This document shows positions 1 to 6,599 of a stretch of 10,000 bases of DNA, one piece after another; position 1 is the stretch's first letter, and every line of letters starts with the position of its first letter. The notes under the pieces were generated by a model, which saw only the letters and a program-made list of their open reading frames with translations, was not told the origin of the DNA and searched no databases. Source of the stretch: Acropora yongei. Lineage: Eukaryota > Cnidaria > Anthozoa > Scleractinia > Acroporidae. The position numbers and the translations under genes were made by a program. The stretch is taken from contig BLFN01000617.1 of the NCBI GenBank assembly GCA_014634225.1, positions 10,580,179 to 10,590,178 on the forward strand, in the 5' to 3' direction.

Positions 1-115
1 TTAACCTATCTATGATTTGGCGCCCGTTTTTTGCAAGAGTCAAGGTTAACCACAGAAGCGTTTTTTCTCGCATTCTGGTTAAGGTGTGTACTGTTGACAT
101 GGCAACGGGGCTGGA
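1..115. other. Unassigned leading sequence
   Basis: I recognise no gene, RNA or element boundary here. Short open frames exist on the minus strand, but none resembles a known family and composition is ordinary AT-rich. It lies beyond the readable end of the minus-strand LINE fragment, so it may be host DNA or another decayed repeat. Confidence 0.4.
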
Positions 116-419
116 TAAAAGCAAGGCTTAAAAATGGTTTTTGTTCATTAAAAACATCCAGCCGGTAGTTTTTTTTCATCGTTTGCCCGCTACGAATTGA
201 CATAAAATCCCTTCTGTCCACAATAAAATTCTGACATTTTCTGCGATTCTCGTAATTCGCCGTAAATCGTTTCCTGTAGTATTGCCTATGTCAAAATTCA
301 GATTTCTCTTGATAGATCATTCACGTGGTTTCTAGATTATTTTTTGGCCAAATTTCTTGAAATTCTAACGACTAGATTTTTTTTTAACAAACAAAAACCA
401 TTTTTTAAGCCTTGTTCTT
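116..419. repeat. Inverted repeat, ~40-base arms, ~220-base spacer
   Basis: The left arm (about 116-155) contains caaggcttaaaaatggtttt; the right arm (about 378-419) carries the same sequence inverted with one extra T. The tightest match is 122-144 against 391-414, 23 of 24 bases, and weaker similarity continues inward. The outer edge of the right arm falls where LINE protein similarity stops, so the 122-414 unit could be a small inverted-repeat DNA element inserted in or beside the LINE. A local inverted duplication would look the same. No target-site duplication is visible. The seen fact is the inverted repeat; its origin is inference. Confidence 0.55.
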
Positions 420-1444
420 CTTTCAATAGTTTGGACAATAACTTTCTGATTTCCTTTGTTTTCAGCAATGATAGAGGATTAGTAAGTATAGTTTTGCATC
501 TCTTATCATATCCTTGACTTTACCACATTAGTGATATGCAGCTATCTGTCAGTGCTAAGGCTCGACTTACGCCCCCGTCGCTCTAGCTTCCGGCGTTCTT
601 TCTTCTCGACATCAACAGAGTCATTATACCAGGGTGGTTAAGGTGTAAGAGTAGTTGTGCACTTTTTAATCGGTGCATGCGTATCAAGAAGATTAGTCAG
701 CGCGATCTCAAAATTCTCGATGAGAGGCATAAGATCCATATCAGAATACTCTGAAAGGAGAGTTGAAGACTTGATATCGGTCTGCGGGGCCTCGATGCTT
801 ACTGTCCTAAGTCTCCTTCCGTTCAAAAGAAGGCCTCTTTAGCTTCAATTGTGAGTGAATAGCATACTGATCGAATAGTGTGGATAAATTAAACCAGGCA
901 CAATGCGGACATCAGATATAAAGTTATCACCAGAACGAGTAATAAGCAAGTCCAGGGTGTGACTGTTTCACGGATAGGTTCACGGACATCTTGTTCAAGA
1001 TTAAACCCGTTTAATATGCGAAGAAACTTCTTTGTGTGAGTGCCTAATGGCTTGCTCACATGAAAATTAAGGTCACCAGTTATCAGAAGCTTGGAAGAAG
1101 TAATTACCAGGCACTCCAGCAGAGAATTAATTTCATCGAAGAAATCATTTTCTTTTAACCATTCTGTTCAGATCGCGGAGGCCTGTAAACAATAAAAAGT
1201 CTGATACAGGCATTTAGATATTTCACCAGTACGTCCTTGTATCAAAAGACCGGACTTTTGTCAGATTCTGTTTCATAATTTGCAGGGATTTTTTAACAAG
1301 CACTCCCACATCACCACAATTTGAATCAGCCCTTGGACTATGATGAAAGTCATAGCCTGTTGGACAAATTTCTCGCTCATAGTATATGTATCTTTGTCGC
1401 CTGGATCAAACCAGGTTTCAGTAATTGCAAGCAGTAATTGCAAG
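420..1444 (-). pseudogene. CR1/L2-like LINE fragment: endonuclease and linker to RT
   Basis: Read on the minus strand, this is part of the ORF2 polyprotein of a non-LTR retrotransposon, whose apurinic-type endonuclease nicks target DNA for reverse transcription. In order: AITETWF with the catalytic Glu (about 1408-1425), EICPTGYDFHHSP (about 1330-1375), ITGDLNFHV with the Asp/Asn pair (1057-1083), LDLLITRSGDNFISDV (about 910-955), LDTHAPIKK (about 650-680), PWYNDSVDVEKKERRK (about 590-632) and SSIIAENKGNQKV (about 440-480). This order matches the CR1/L2/Rex group. The usual Ser-Asp-His box is altered (Tyr-Pro-His after PGLI). At least three frameshifts and stops, one TAA at 638-640, disable it. 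The N-terminal edge of the endonuclease is missing at 1444, and the reverse transcriptase is absent. Confidence 0.85.
1419..1444. repeat. Perfect 13-base tandem duplication at LINE/BEL junction
   Basis: cagtaattgcaag occurs twice in direct succession (1419-1431 and 1432-1444). The first copy encodes, on the minus strand, the LALLAIT-like residues before the endonuclease ETW box; the second is extra. Immediately beyond it the sequence switches to plus-strand BEL/Pao Gag. It may be replication slippage or the scar of an insertion or repair event. Confidence 0.8.
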
Positions 1445-1640
1445 CATATCGAACAAAGTATTGAAACTAGGTTTGTTCAAAAAAATAAGTTCTGTTTCAA
1501 ATGTCTAAGCAAAGGTCACATTTCCAGAGAGAGTCGAAGAAGACTTCTCTGCAATTAAGAAACATCCCACCTACCTTCAAGAAGAAAGAGGTATGGCAAA
1601 GGAAGAGGACAAACCCAAAGACCCTCACAGGTCCCTGACC
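1445..1640 (+). pseudogene. BEL/Pao Gag C-terminus: zinc-knuckle remnant
   Basis: The frame reading FVQKNKFCFKCLSKGH (about 1471-1519) is the typical C-terminal Gag segment of BEL/Pao elements, in which a CCHC knuckle binds the element RNA in the particle. Cys codons sit at 1493-1495 and 1502-1504 and the His at 1517-1519. The fourth ligand position is Ser (ESRRR) instead of Cys, so the knuckle is incomplete. The frame stops at about 1556-1558. Another frame just beyond reads HPTYLQEERG, the usual follow-on sequence, which shows a frameshift near 1550. The upstream capsid-like part of Gag is not present. Confidence 0.75.
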
Positions 1641-1679
1641 TCTTGTACATCACAAGGAGTTTCAAGTACCACTACTGAA

Positions 1680-2200
1680 TGATAGTCCCAGTATCTTTGT
1701 CGTCATCAAGGTCTAACGAAGAAGTTCTTGCGCACCCACTCCTGGATACACGGCGCGATGCCACCTTCATCCTAAAAAAACCATGTAACGATCTTGGGGT
1801 AGAAATGTAATCAACAAAACTTCGCTCAAGTACCATCATGAACCAAGAATCACTTGTTCACAGTCAAAGAATTACAGATCTTCAAGTGAGAGGTTATTGC
1901 TTTGATATCCAGATTCGTATATCCGTTGCATGCACAAGGTCTTTAATTCCAGCAAACGAAGGCCATATTCCAACGAAAACGACAGCAAAGAAATGGAGCC
2001 ACCTACAAGCGATTCACGAAAAACTACTCCATCTGCTAGATTGTAAAGTTGGTCTGTGGATTAGCTACGACTGCTCCCAAGCCCTGACACTGAGAGAGGT
2101 CAGAGCCGGCAAGAACAACGAACCATATGGGATTAAGACAGATCTTGGCTGCAGCATTATGGGAGGCAGTGATGTTCCAAACGAACTTATGCCATAGTGT
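1680..2200 (+). pseudogene. BEL/Pao protease and protease-RT linker remnant
   Basis: An aspartic protease of BEL/Pao type matures Gag-Pol. The active-site region is recognisable as HPLLDTRRDATFILKK (about 1733-1780). The family has Asp-Thr-Gly followed by Ser/Ala and Asp; here the Gly codon is CGG (Arg, 1751-1753), which should abolish catalysis. An in-frame TAA follows after NDLGVEM. The open stretch 1838-2197 in the same frame continues with MNQESLVHSQRITDLQVRGY, then GLWISYDCSQALTLREV and NEPYGIKTDLGCSIMG. These correspond to the conserved 'LIGxDxPxAL' and 'AxxTxLGWxIxG' stretches between protease and RT. The frame ends at 2195-2197. Confidence 0.75.
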
Positions 2201-2489
2201 TGCCGTTAAAGAGCTTCTTGCTGTTTCGATTCAGATATTCTAAGAGTTCTCGAGTCTAACTTGAAAGACCTCAAAGAACACCAAAAAGTTTCTCAGGAAG
2301 ATCTAGACTTGAAAGGATAGAAAGTGGTATTAGGATGACTAAAAATCTACAATACCAAATTTCGTTGCCCTTTAAAAATCGGCCACTTCTCCCTAATACT
2401 CGTCTCATGGCTACCACTCGCTTGGAACACCTCAAAAGGAAATTGTTTAAAGATCGAAATTACAAGGAAGACTACATCAATTTCATAAT
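2201..2489 (+). pseudogene. BEL/Pao Pol segment before the RT core, heavily decayed
   Basis: No frame stays open for long. Fragments in different frames, such as RLEHLKRKLFKDRNYKEDYINF (split by my reading, about 2419-2485), match the conserved helix-rich stretch that BEL/Pao Pol carries just before the RT fingers. MTKNLQYQI and PLLPNTRLMATT just upstream fit the same region. I see stops and frame changes at about 2315-2420. The assignment depends on position between linker and RT as well as on the motif. Confidence 0.55.
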
Positions 2490-3350
2490 CCAAATTTAAA
2501 GCAGAGGTTACCCAAAAGAAGCGCAATCGTTACCACCACAAAACCAAGAAACCTGGCATCTACCTCACCACGGTGTCTACCACCCCAAGGAACAGAAGAT
2601 TCGTAGTGTTCGGCTGTTCGGCTCGATTCGTGGGAAGTTCCCTCAACGATCATTTCCTCAGTGGAGCATATCTCACGCACAACCTATTGGATGTACTATG
2701 CACATTCAGAATATGTCATTACGCCATCACTTGTGATGTTGAGAAAATGTTCCACCAAATTATTGTGCCTAGAAAAGATCGAAACTGTCTGCGCTTCCTG
2801 TGTTGACCCAGTGAATTACAATCCAGAGAGTACAGGTTGAAGGTTCACTTGTTCGGAACCACAGCATCATCAGGATGCATTAGTTACGCACTTAAGCACT
2901 TGGCCAACCAATAAAGAGTGACGTAACCTACAGCAGCTCACTTTTTTATCAGCGACTTCTGACGATGGCTTAACATGCATAGAGTCTAACGAAGAAGCAA
3001 AAGGACTCACCAAAGTAGCTCGGGAAGTATGTAGAACCAGAGGTGTTCAAATGCTTAAGTTTATCGCCAACGATCACTCGGTGATGGAATCCATTCCGAA
3101 AAGTGAACAGGCAAGCAATATCAACTGGAATCTAGCTTCCGAGCCACTTTTAATAGAGAGAGTTTTTGCGGTTCAGTGGTTTGTTGCATCGGGGTGGACA
3201 GCTTTGGCTTCTCTCTCGTTTTAAAAGATCAACCCGTTACAAGAGGAGGCTTACTATCTACAGTTGCATCCATTTATGATTCTCTTGGATTTCTGGCCCC
3301 AATGGTTTTAAAGTCTGAGAGGATCCTTGACGAAGTCTGTTAAAAAGGCG
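2490..3350 (+). pseudogene. BEL/Pao reverse transcriptase, broken into several frames
   Basis: The RT copies element RNA into DNA. The fingers begin with WHLPHHGVYHPK (about 2550-2590). The frame at 2573-2806 carries VFGCSARFVGSSLNDHFLSG and then ITCDVEKMFHQI, whose Asp (2735-2737) is the motif A metal ligand. A new frame, 2810-2914, has VHLFGTTASSGCISYALKHL, matching motif B. A third, 2922-3224, begins with FLSATSDDGLTC: the YVDD box is reduced to TSDD (2955-2966), keeping both Asp but losing Tyr-Val. It continues with the SNDSAVMESIP-like connection and ends at TAA 3222-3224. Yet another frame reads KDQPVTRGGLLSTVASIYD (about 3225-3282), the hallmark BEL/Pao segment between RT and RNase H. 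At least four frame breaks make it inactive. Confidence 0.85.
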
Positions 3351-3354
3351 TCAG

Positions 3355-3923
3355 TTGCAGCAGTCCATTTCAGATGAACTGCGCCCAAGATGGGAAGGAA
3401 GATCCTCTGAAGCTCCAAAACTTAGGAACACCAAGATGTTTTATTACCAGGACGATGGGCAAACGACGTAGCTATGAATTGGTCATTTTGCAGATGTTAG
3501 CACGTTTGGTTATGGTAACTTCATTTTCTTACCTAAGAATCGAGGACAAGAATAACTAAGTGAATGTAGCATTGGTTATGGGGAAATCACATGTAGTGCC
3601 CACAAAGATAACGAAGATTCCAAGGCTGGAATTAACAGCAGCGATAGTCTCTGCAAAAGTGGGAACCAAGATCGGACATGAGTTATGTTATCCAAAGCTA
3701 AATGAGTTCTTTTGGACCGATTCGAACGTGGTCTTGGGTTACGAAGCGAAGCGATTTCACACATTTGTTCCTAACAGAGCGCAAGTGTTCAAGTCATTTA
3801 CATGGCGTTACATGGCGTTACATTGGCGCCATGAACAACCCTGCTGACCATGCTTCTAGAGAAAGAATAGCTGAGGAGCTCGTGAAGTCTAATTGGTTGA
3901 GCGGACCAAGTTTTCTGTGGGAG
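3355..3923 (+). pseudogene. BEL/Pao RNase H domain, frameshifted
   Basis: RNase H degrades the RNA strand after first-strand synthesis. The acidic residues can be traced: Asp in HFADVSTFGYG (codon 3493-3495), Glu in IPRLELTAA (codon 3629-3631) and Asp in FWTDSNVVLGY (codon 3719-3721). Two TAG/TGA stops precede the first (about 3468-3476), and TAA at 3557-3559 separates the first from the second. A 10-base tandem duplication at 3801-3820 then shifts the frame, after which VTWRYIGAMNNPADHASR and ELVKSNWLSGPSFLWE follow in the frame starting at 3702. That last motif normally precedes the integrase zinc-binding region, but the next sequence is the end of Pol instead. Confidence 0.8.
3801..3820. 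repeat. 10-base tandem duplication in RNase H region
   Basis: catggcgtta is repeated head to tail (3801-3810, 3811-3820). It explains why the RNase H reading frame of 3560-3800 resumes one frame over in the VTWRYIGAMNNPADHASR segment. The likely cause is replication slippage after the element became inactive. Confidence 0.8.
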
Positions 3924-4120
3924 ACCTTGTCATCATTCAAGAAGAGGCACCTTGTGTTCAATGGCCACTTCGAAAGATCATAGCCTCAATGGACAAACAA
4001 AGTCTGGTACGTACCTTCAAGGTTCTCATGGGCACCAAGACCCAGACTAAAAGACCATCGATCATCAAAAGAGCAGTACAGAAGGTGGTCCTTCTTTTTG
4101 AAGCTACTGAAAGAGAGTGA
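3906..4120 (+). pseudogene. BEL/Pao Pol C-terminal domain fused by integrase deletion
   Basis: KFSVGDLVIIQEEAPCVQWPL (3908 onward) is the C-terminal region of BEL/Pao Pol (the domain called DUF5641 in Pfam, from memory), which normally follows the integrase core. The sequence continues VRTFKVL and RPSIIKRAVQKVVLLFEA and stops at 4118-4120, the usual Pol end. The same bases 3906-3923 read GPSFLWE in frame 3 and KFSVGD in frame 2, so RNase H runs straight into the C-terminus and the HHCC and DDE integrase core are missing. A repeat shared by the two original sites would explain a clean deletion. The segment cannot integrate DNA. Confidence 0.75.
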
Positions 4121-4186
4121 ACTAAGTATTATTAATATTTATTCTATGTATTATATGTATATTATTATTTATAAAATAACTAAGAT
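4121..4186. repeat. AT-rich 3' untranslated part of BEL/Pao with TATGTATTATA repeat
   Basis: After the Pol stop comes very AT-rich sequence. Bases 4141-4166 match 6235-6260 at about 24 of 26 positions, and share tatgtattatatgta with 4447-4465. The repeated block brackets both the foldback and the Penelope-like element, which suggests that this is the left part of a BEL/Pao tail later split by insertions. Confidence 0.6.
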
Positions 4187-4442
4187 AGTACGCGCGTTCT
4201 GATTGGTTAAAAACCCATGGTTTATTGTGCCGGTAAACTCATAGTAATTTTATAAAAGCAATAGACCACGCTTTCTATGGGTTTACGGGCGTGATAAACC
4301 ACTTGGGATGTTGAGAGAACACTCAAAAAGTTTGTAAATCACTCGCCTTCGGTTCGTGATTTACAAGCTTTTCTCGTGTTCTCCCAACATCCCGCGTGGT
4401 TTATCACGCCGGTAAACCCATCGAAAGTGTGGTCTATTGCTT
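4187..4442. mobile_element. Foldback/MITE-like element with 87-base inverted arms
   Basis: Left arm 4256-4342 and right arm 4356-4442 are near-perfect reverse complements (roughly ten mismatches over 87 bases by eye) around a 13-base loop (4343-4355). The transcript or single strand would form a very long hairpin. A third related copy, ggtttattgtgccggtaaac (4220-4239), lies outside the left arm and pairs imperfectly with 4277-4304, making a smaller nested hairpin. There is no coding capacity. The block 4187-4255 (starting near agtacgcgcgttctgattgg) probably belongs to the same element, but its outer limits are not certain. This is a non-autonomous element by structure; its superfamily is unknown to me. 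Confidence 0.75.
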
Positions 4443-4446
4443 AAAT

Positions 4447-4465
4447 ATTATATGTATTATATGTA
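4447..4465. repeat. Left 19-base flank of Penelope-like element (target-site duplication candidate)
   Basis: attatatgtattatatgta here is identical to 6235-6253. The two copies bracket the Penelope-like element exactly where its recognisable ends fall, so they are a plausible target-site duplication. The caveat is that the block is simple, AT-rich, and also partly present at 4145-4159 and 6255-6272. Confidence 0.6.
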
Positions 4466-4539
4466 AAAATGTTTGGTGTGTAGCCAGGCATGTTAAAAAT
4501 ATAATAAAAGAGGTTGACACTGGCTAAAATATTGTGTTG

Positions 4540-4574
4540 GACGTTTCGGCAACTGCTGTTGCCTTCCTCGGCAG
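4540..4574 (-). ncRNA. Hammerhead-ribozyme-like hairpin in PLE terminal region (candidate)
   Basis: On the minus strand the segment reads ctgccgag, then a hairpin ggcaac-agca-gttgcc (perfect 6-base stem, plus-strand positions 4548-4563), then gaaac and gtc. This is the layout of a type I hammerhead: CUGANGA box, stem II, GAAA box, and a GUC-like cleavage site. Penelope-like elements are known to carry such motifs in their terminal repeats. The first box is off consensus (CTGCCGA instead of CTGATGA), and it is antisense to the RT, so activity is doubtful. What is certain is the hairpin next to CGAAACGTC. Confidence 0.35.
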
Positions 4575-4599
4575 GAATGAAAAATGCAAAAATCTAACG

Positions 4600-5850
4600 G
4601 CGTCCTGATGGTACACGATGCGTACCAACATCGAGCACCGAAAAATCCCTCAATAAACTTCTCTTACAGATTTAAGATCAGCCAGCCCCACATGACAACG
4701 ATAAAAAACAGTTGGAACCGAAGCTCTATCACAAACTTCATAGTACCGACTCCACACCAGCATCATTTTATGGCCTTCCTAAAATTCACAAAGACAACGT
4801 CCCGTTAAGACCAATTATGAGCGCCATTGGGTCTCCCACGTACGAATTGTCCAAATACCTCGCCAATATCTTGTCACCACTTCAAAATAATAAGTACACA
4901 GTTAAGAACAGTGCATCTTTCGTAGAAAAGATCCGCACTATGTCAGTGGATCCCGACGAAATCCTAGTATCCTTTGACGTCGTGTCATTGTTCACTTGCA
5001 TTCCTACCCATCTAGCCATGGAAGTTGTTAAAGAAAGATAAGACTTTGATCAATCACTACCTGAAAGAACAAATTTATCCACCCGGAATATCATTGCCCT
5101 TTTACAGTTCGTCCTCGACAACAACTTCTTCGTGTTCCAAGGTGACCATTTCAAACAAATTTTCGGTTGTCCGATGGGATCTCCAGTCAGCGCCATCTTA
5201 GCCAATCTCGTCATGGAATATGTCGAAGAAAAGGCCCTGTTATCGGCTCCAAACTCTCCCAAATGGTGGATCAGATACGTAGATGACAGCCATGTATGCA
5301 TAAAAAGGGAACACGTGGATGAATTCCACGCACACCTTAATTCTATCAACACTAACATCAAATTTACCATCGAGACAGAATCAGAAGGATCTATTGCCTT
5401 TCTTGACACAAAAACAACCAGACAAGACGATGGCTCGATCACCCTGTCTGTGTACAGAAAAGCTACCCACACCGACCGCTACCTTGACTTCAAATCTCAC
5501 CACCACCCCCAACATAAGTATTCGGTTATACGCACCCTCATGGATCGCGCAAAGAATATTCCATCCACCGAAGAGGAAGCTGTACGAGAAACTAAGAGAG
5601 TAGCAAAAGCCCTTACCGCTAAAAACTACCCTGCCAATTTCATCTACAATGGTCGCCAACGAAACGGACAACAAGAAGTAAATGATTCCGACCAGCGTGG
5701 TATGGTTGTTCTTCCCTATGCCAAAGGATTCTCCGAGAAAATCGCGAGGGTTCTTCGAGGTTTCAACATCAAGGTCGCTCATAAACCTATTCGGACAATC
5801 TCAAATATACTTAAAAAACCAAAGGACAAAATCGAAAGGGAGGCCTCTAG
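4600..5850 (+). pseudogene. Penelope-like reverse transcriptase, one internal stop
   Basis: From about 4712 to 5850 a single frame encodes the RT domain, which would prime DNA synthesis on element RNA. Landmarks: STPASFYGLPKIHK (about 4748-4790), PLRPIMSAIGSPTYELSKYL (about 4802-4861), motif A SFDVVSLFTCIP with Asp at 4976-4978, motif B FGCPMGSPVSAILANLV (5162 onward), and YVDD at 5276-5287. These are then followed by FTIETESEGSIAFLDT and VYRKATHTDRYLDF. All catalytic residues are kept. The only break in this span is TAA at 5039-5041, after VVKER, with the frame continuing straight on as DFDQSLPERT. The region 4584-4711 has related sequence (DAYQHRAPKNPS in one frame, SLNKLLLQI in another), indicating further frameshifts at the N-terminal edge. 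It lacks the usual longer N-terminal part. Confidence 0.9.
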
Positions 5851-6155
5851 AGGAATTGTATATAAGATCAAATGCAAAGATTGTGATTGTATTTACATCG
5901 GTCAGACACGCGCACGCTAAAAACGCGCGTCAAAGAGCACTCAAAGGCCATAGCAACATTAAAAACTCCTTGTTGGCCCAACACCATGCACGCTACAATC
6001 ACCAAATAGACTTGATGAACGTCGAAATTGTTGACAGATCATCAGCATGGCGACAAAGACTTTTTCTGGAGGCTTGACATTCCTTACGAGATACGAACGC
6101 TAGAAACGAGCATATAGCACTTCCAAATGTTTACAATAACATAAAGAATTTGTAA
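5851..6155 (+). pseudogene. Penelope GIY-YIG endonuclease domain, frameshifted
   Basis: The endonuclease nicks target DNA for insertion. GIVYKIKCKDCDCIYIGQT (5852-5908) holds the GIY and YIG boxes with the Cys-rich insert typical of Penelope proteins. The frame then ends at TAA 5918-5920. The expected next segment, RTLKTRVKEHSKAIAT, lies in frame 1 (about 5914-5965), and NSLLAQHHARYNHQIDLMNVEIVD lies in the third frame (about 5964-6040), with the conserved His residues. FLEA is followed by TGA (6075-6077) where Trp is usual, and then HSLRDTN and ALPNVYNNIKNL to TAA at 6153-6155, the natural end. So there are two indels and one nonsense change. The C-terminus itself is complete. Confidence 0.85.
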
Positions 6156-6234
6156 AAATATTTTAGAATGCTCTGGAGACCTTCGTTTTTATTGTCTATC
6201 TTATTTTTAAAATATTCTTTTGAAGTGCGATTTT
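6156..6234 (+). other. 3' untranslated tail of the Penelope-like element
   Basis: AT-rich sequence between the natural stop of the GIY-YIG protein and the right-hand 19-base repeat. No poly(A) tail or microsatellite run marks the end. The boundary at 6234 is set only by the flanking repeat. Confidence 0.5.
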
Positions 6235-6272
6235 ATTATATGTATTATATGTATATTATATGTATTATATTA
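6235..6272. repeat. Right flank of PLE: 19-base duplicate plus a second tandem unit
   Basis: 6235-6253 is identical to 4447-4465. A second, overlapping-phase unit, attatatgtattatatta, follows at 6255-6272, giving a short tandem array of an approximately 20-base unit. 6235-6260 also aligns with 4141-4166, which ties this stretch to the BEL/Pao tail on the far left. Confidence 0.7.
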
Positions 6273-6308
6273 ATGATTATTCTAGTCTCAGTCCTTAAAT
6301 ATCACAAT

Positions 6309-6480
6309 AATTTGGTGGGAATGTAACAGTTATCTAACGATTTGTTTATTTTCTCACTTCTCTACTGTGGGCTCCTCGATTTTCATGGCATCGAATGTAC
6401 ATCGCATATACATTGAAACATATCACAATAACGAAGGGTAAGTTAAGAAGTTGTTAAGACAAAGTCCTTATTGAATTAAT
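6309..6480 (+). promoter_or_regulatory. Candidate BEL/Pao polypurine tract and start of 3' LTR
   Basis: tttggtgggaa (6311-6321) is a plausible polypurine-like primer site for plus-strand synthesis, directly before tgtaacagttatc (from 6322), which begins with TG as LTRs do. Its position downstream of the resumed BEL/Pao tail fits a 3' LTR interrupted at a distance by the nested elements. No 5' LTR is present for comparison, and I cannot find a convincing CA end, so the right limit given here is arbitrary. Confidence 0.4.
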
Positions 6481-6489
6481 TTAATAAAA

Positions 6490-6570
6490 AATGTAAGACT
6501 GTAGAAACGAACGATAAAATCCGACGTTTCGGAGTAGTCTTTCTTTTGGCAAAAATGAGCTGAGAAAGGC
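6490..6570. repeat. Second Penelope-type terminal motif (remnant)
   Basis: ccgacgtttcggagtagtct (6521-6540) repeats the gacgtttcgg core seen at 4540-4549 in the same orientation, but the sequence around it differs, so it is not a copy of the same element. On the minus strand the order would be gactactccgaaacgtcgg, resembling a hammerhead stem II and GAAA box, but no CTGATGA-like box is present. I infer a fragment of another PLE family end. No PLE protein is seen nearby. Confidence 0.4.
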
Positions 6571-6599
6571 TTAAATAGCAAGAGAGCGTCATCTTCCAT

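Larger units (their letters stand above)
4466..6234 (+). mobile_element. Penelope-like retroelement (PLE), shortened, RT plus GIY-YIG
   Basis: Penelope-like elements encode a single protein with a telomerase-related RT and a C-terminal GIY-YIG endonuclease. Both are seen here in that order, and no LTR-retrotransposon domains are present. The terminal segment at 4466-4580 has the gacgtttcgg hairpin motif common at PLE ends. The protein similarity starts only near 4610, so the N-terminal part of the RT protein is missing: either a 5' truncation or an internal deletion joined to a terminal repeat. The 3' tail runs to 6234, followed by a repeat identical to the left flank. One stop and a cluster of frameshifts in the endonuclease make it inactive, but it is much better preserved than the surrounding BEL/Pao copy. 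Confidence 0.85.
1445..6480 (+). mobile_element. Degenerate BEL/Pao LTR retrotransposon, interrupted by other elements
   Basis: The ordered remnants run Gag zinc knuckle, aspartic protease, protease-RT linker, RT, RNase H and Pol C-terminus, all plus strand, which is the BEL/Pao domain order. The 5' LTR, leader and most of Gag are absent on the left, where a LINE fragment begins. The coding part ends at 4120. The 3' untranslated part is then split by a foldback element and a Penelope-like element, and seems to resume at about 6254, leading to a purine-rich tract and candidate LTR at 6322. The right limit is uncertain because I cannot see the LTR end. Stops and frame changes occur every few hundred bases, so the copy is non-functional. 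Confidence 0.75.

Noticed and set aside
6..221. 71-codon minus-strand open frame
   Set aside because: No recognised motif, close to chance length in AT-rich DNA, and it runs across the left inverted arm.
4141..4166. CRISPR-like or satellite interpretation of the repeated AT-rich unit
   Set aside because: Only three to four irregularly spaced copies, simple AT-rich composition and large unrelated inserts; transposon flanks explain it better.
5050..5472. 140-codon minus-strand open frame
   Set aside because: Shadow of the Penelope RT on the other strand; the plus-strand frame carries all the conserved motifs.
5381..5782. 133-codon minus-strand open frame
   Set aside because: Also antisense to the well-supported Penelope coding sequence; no family resemblance.
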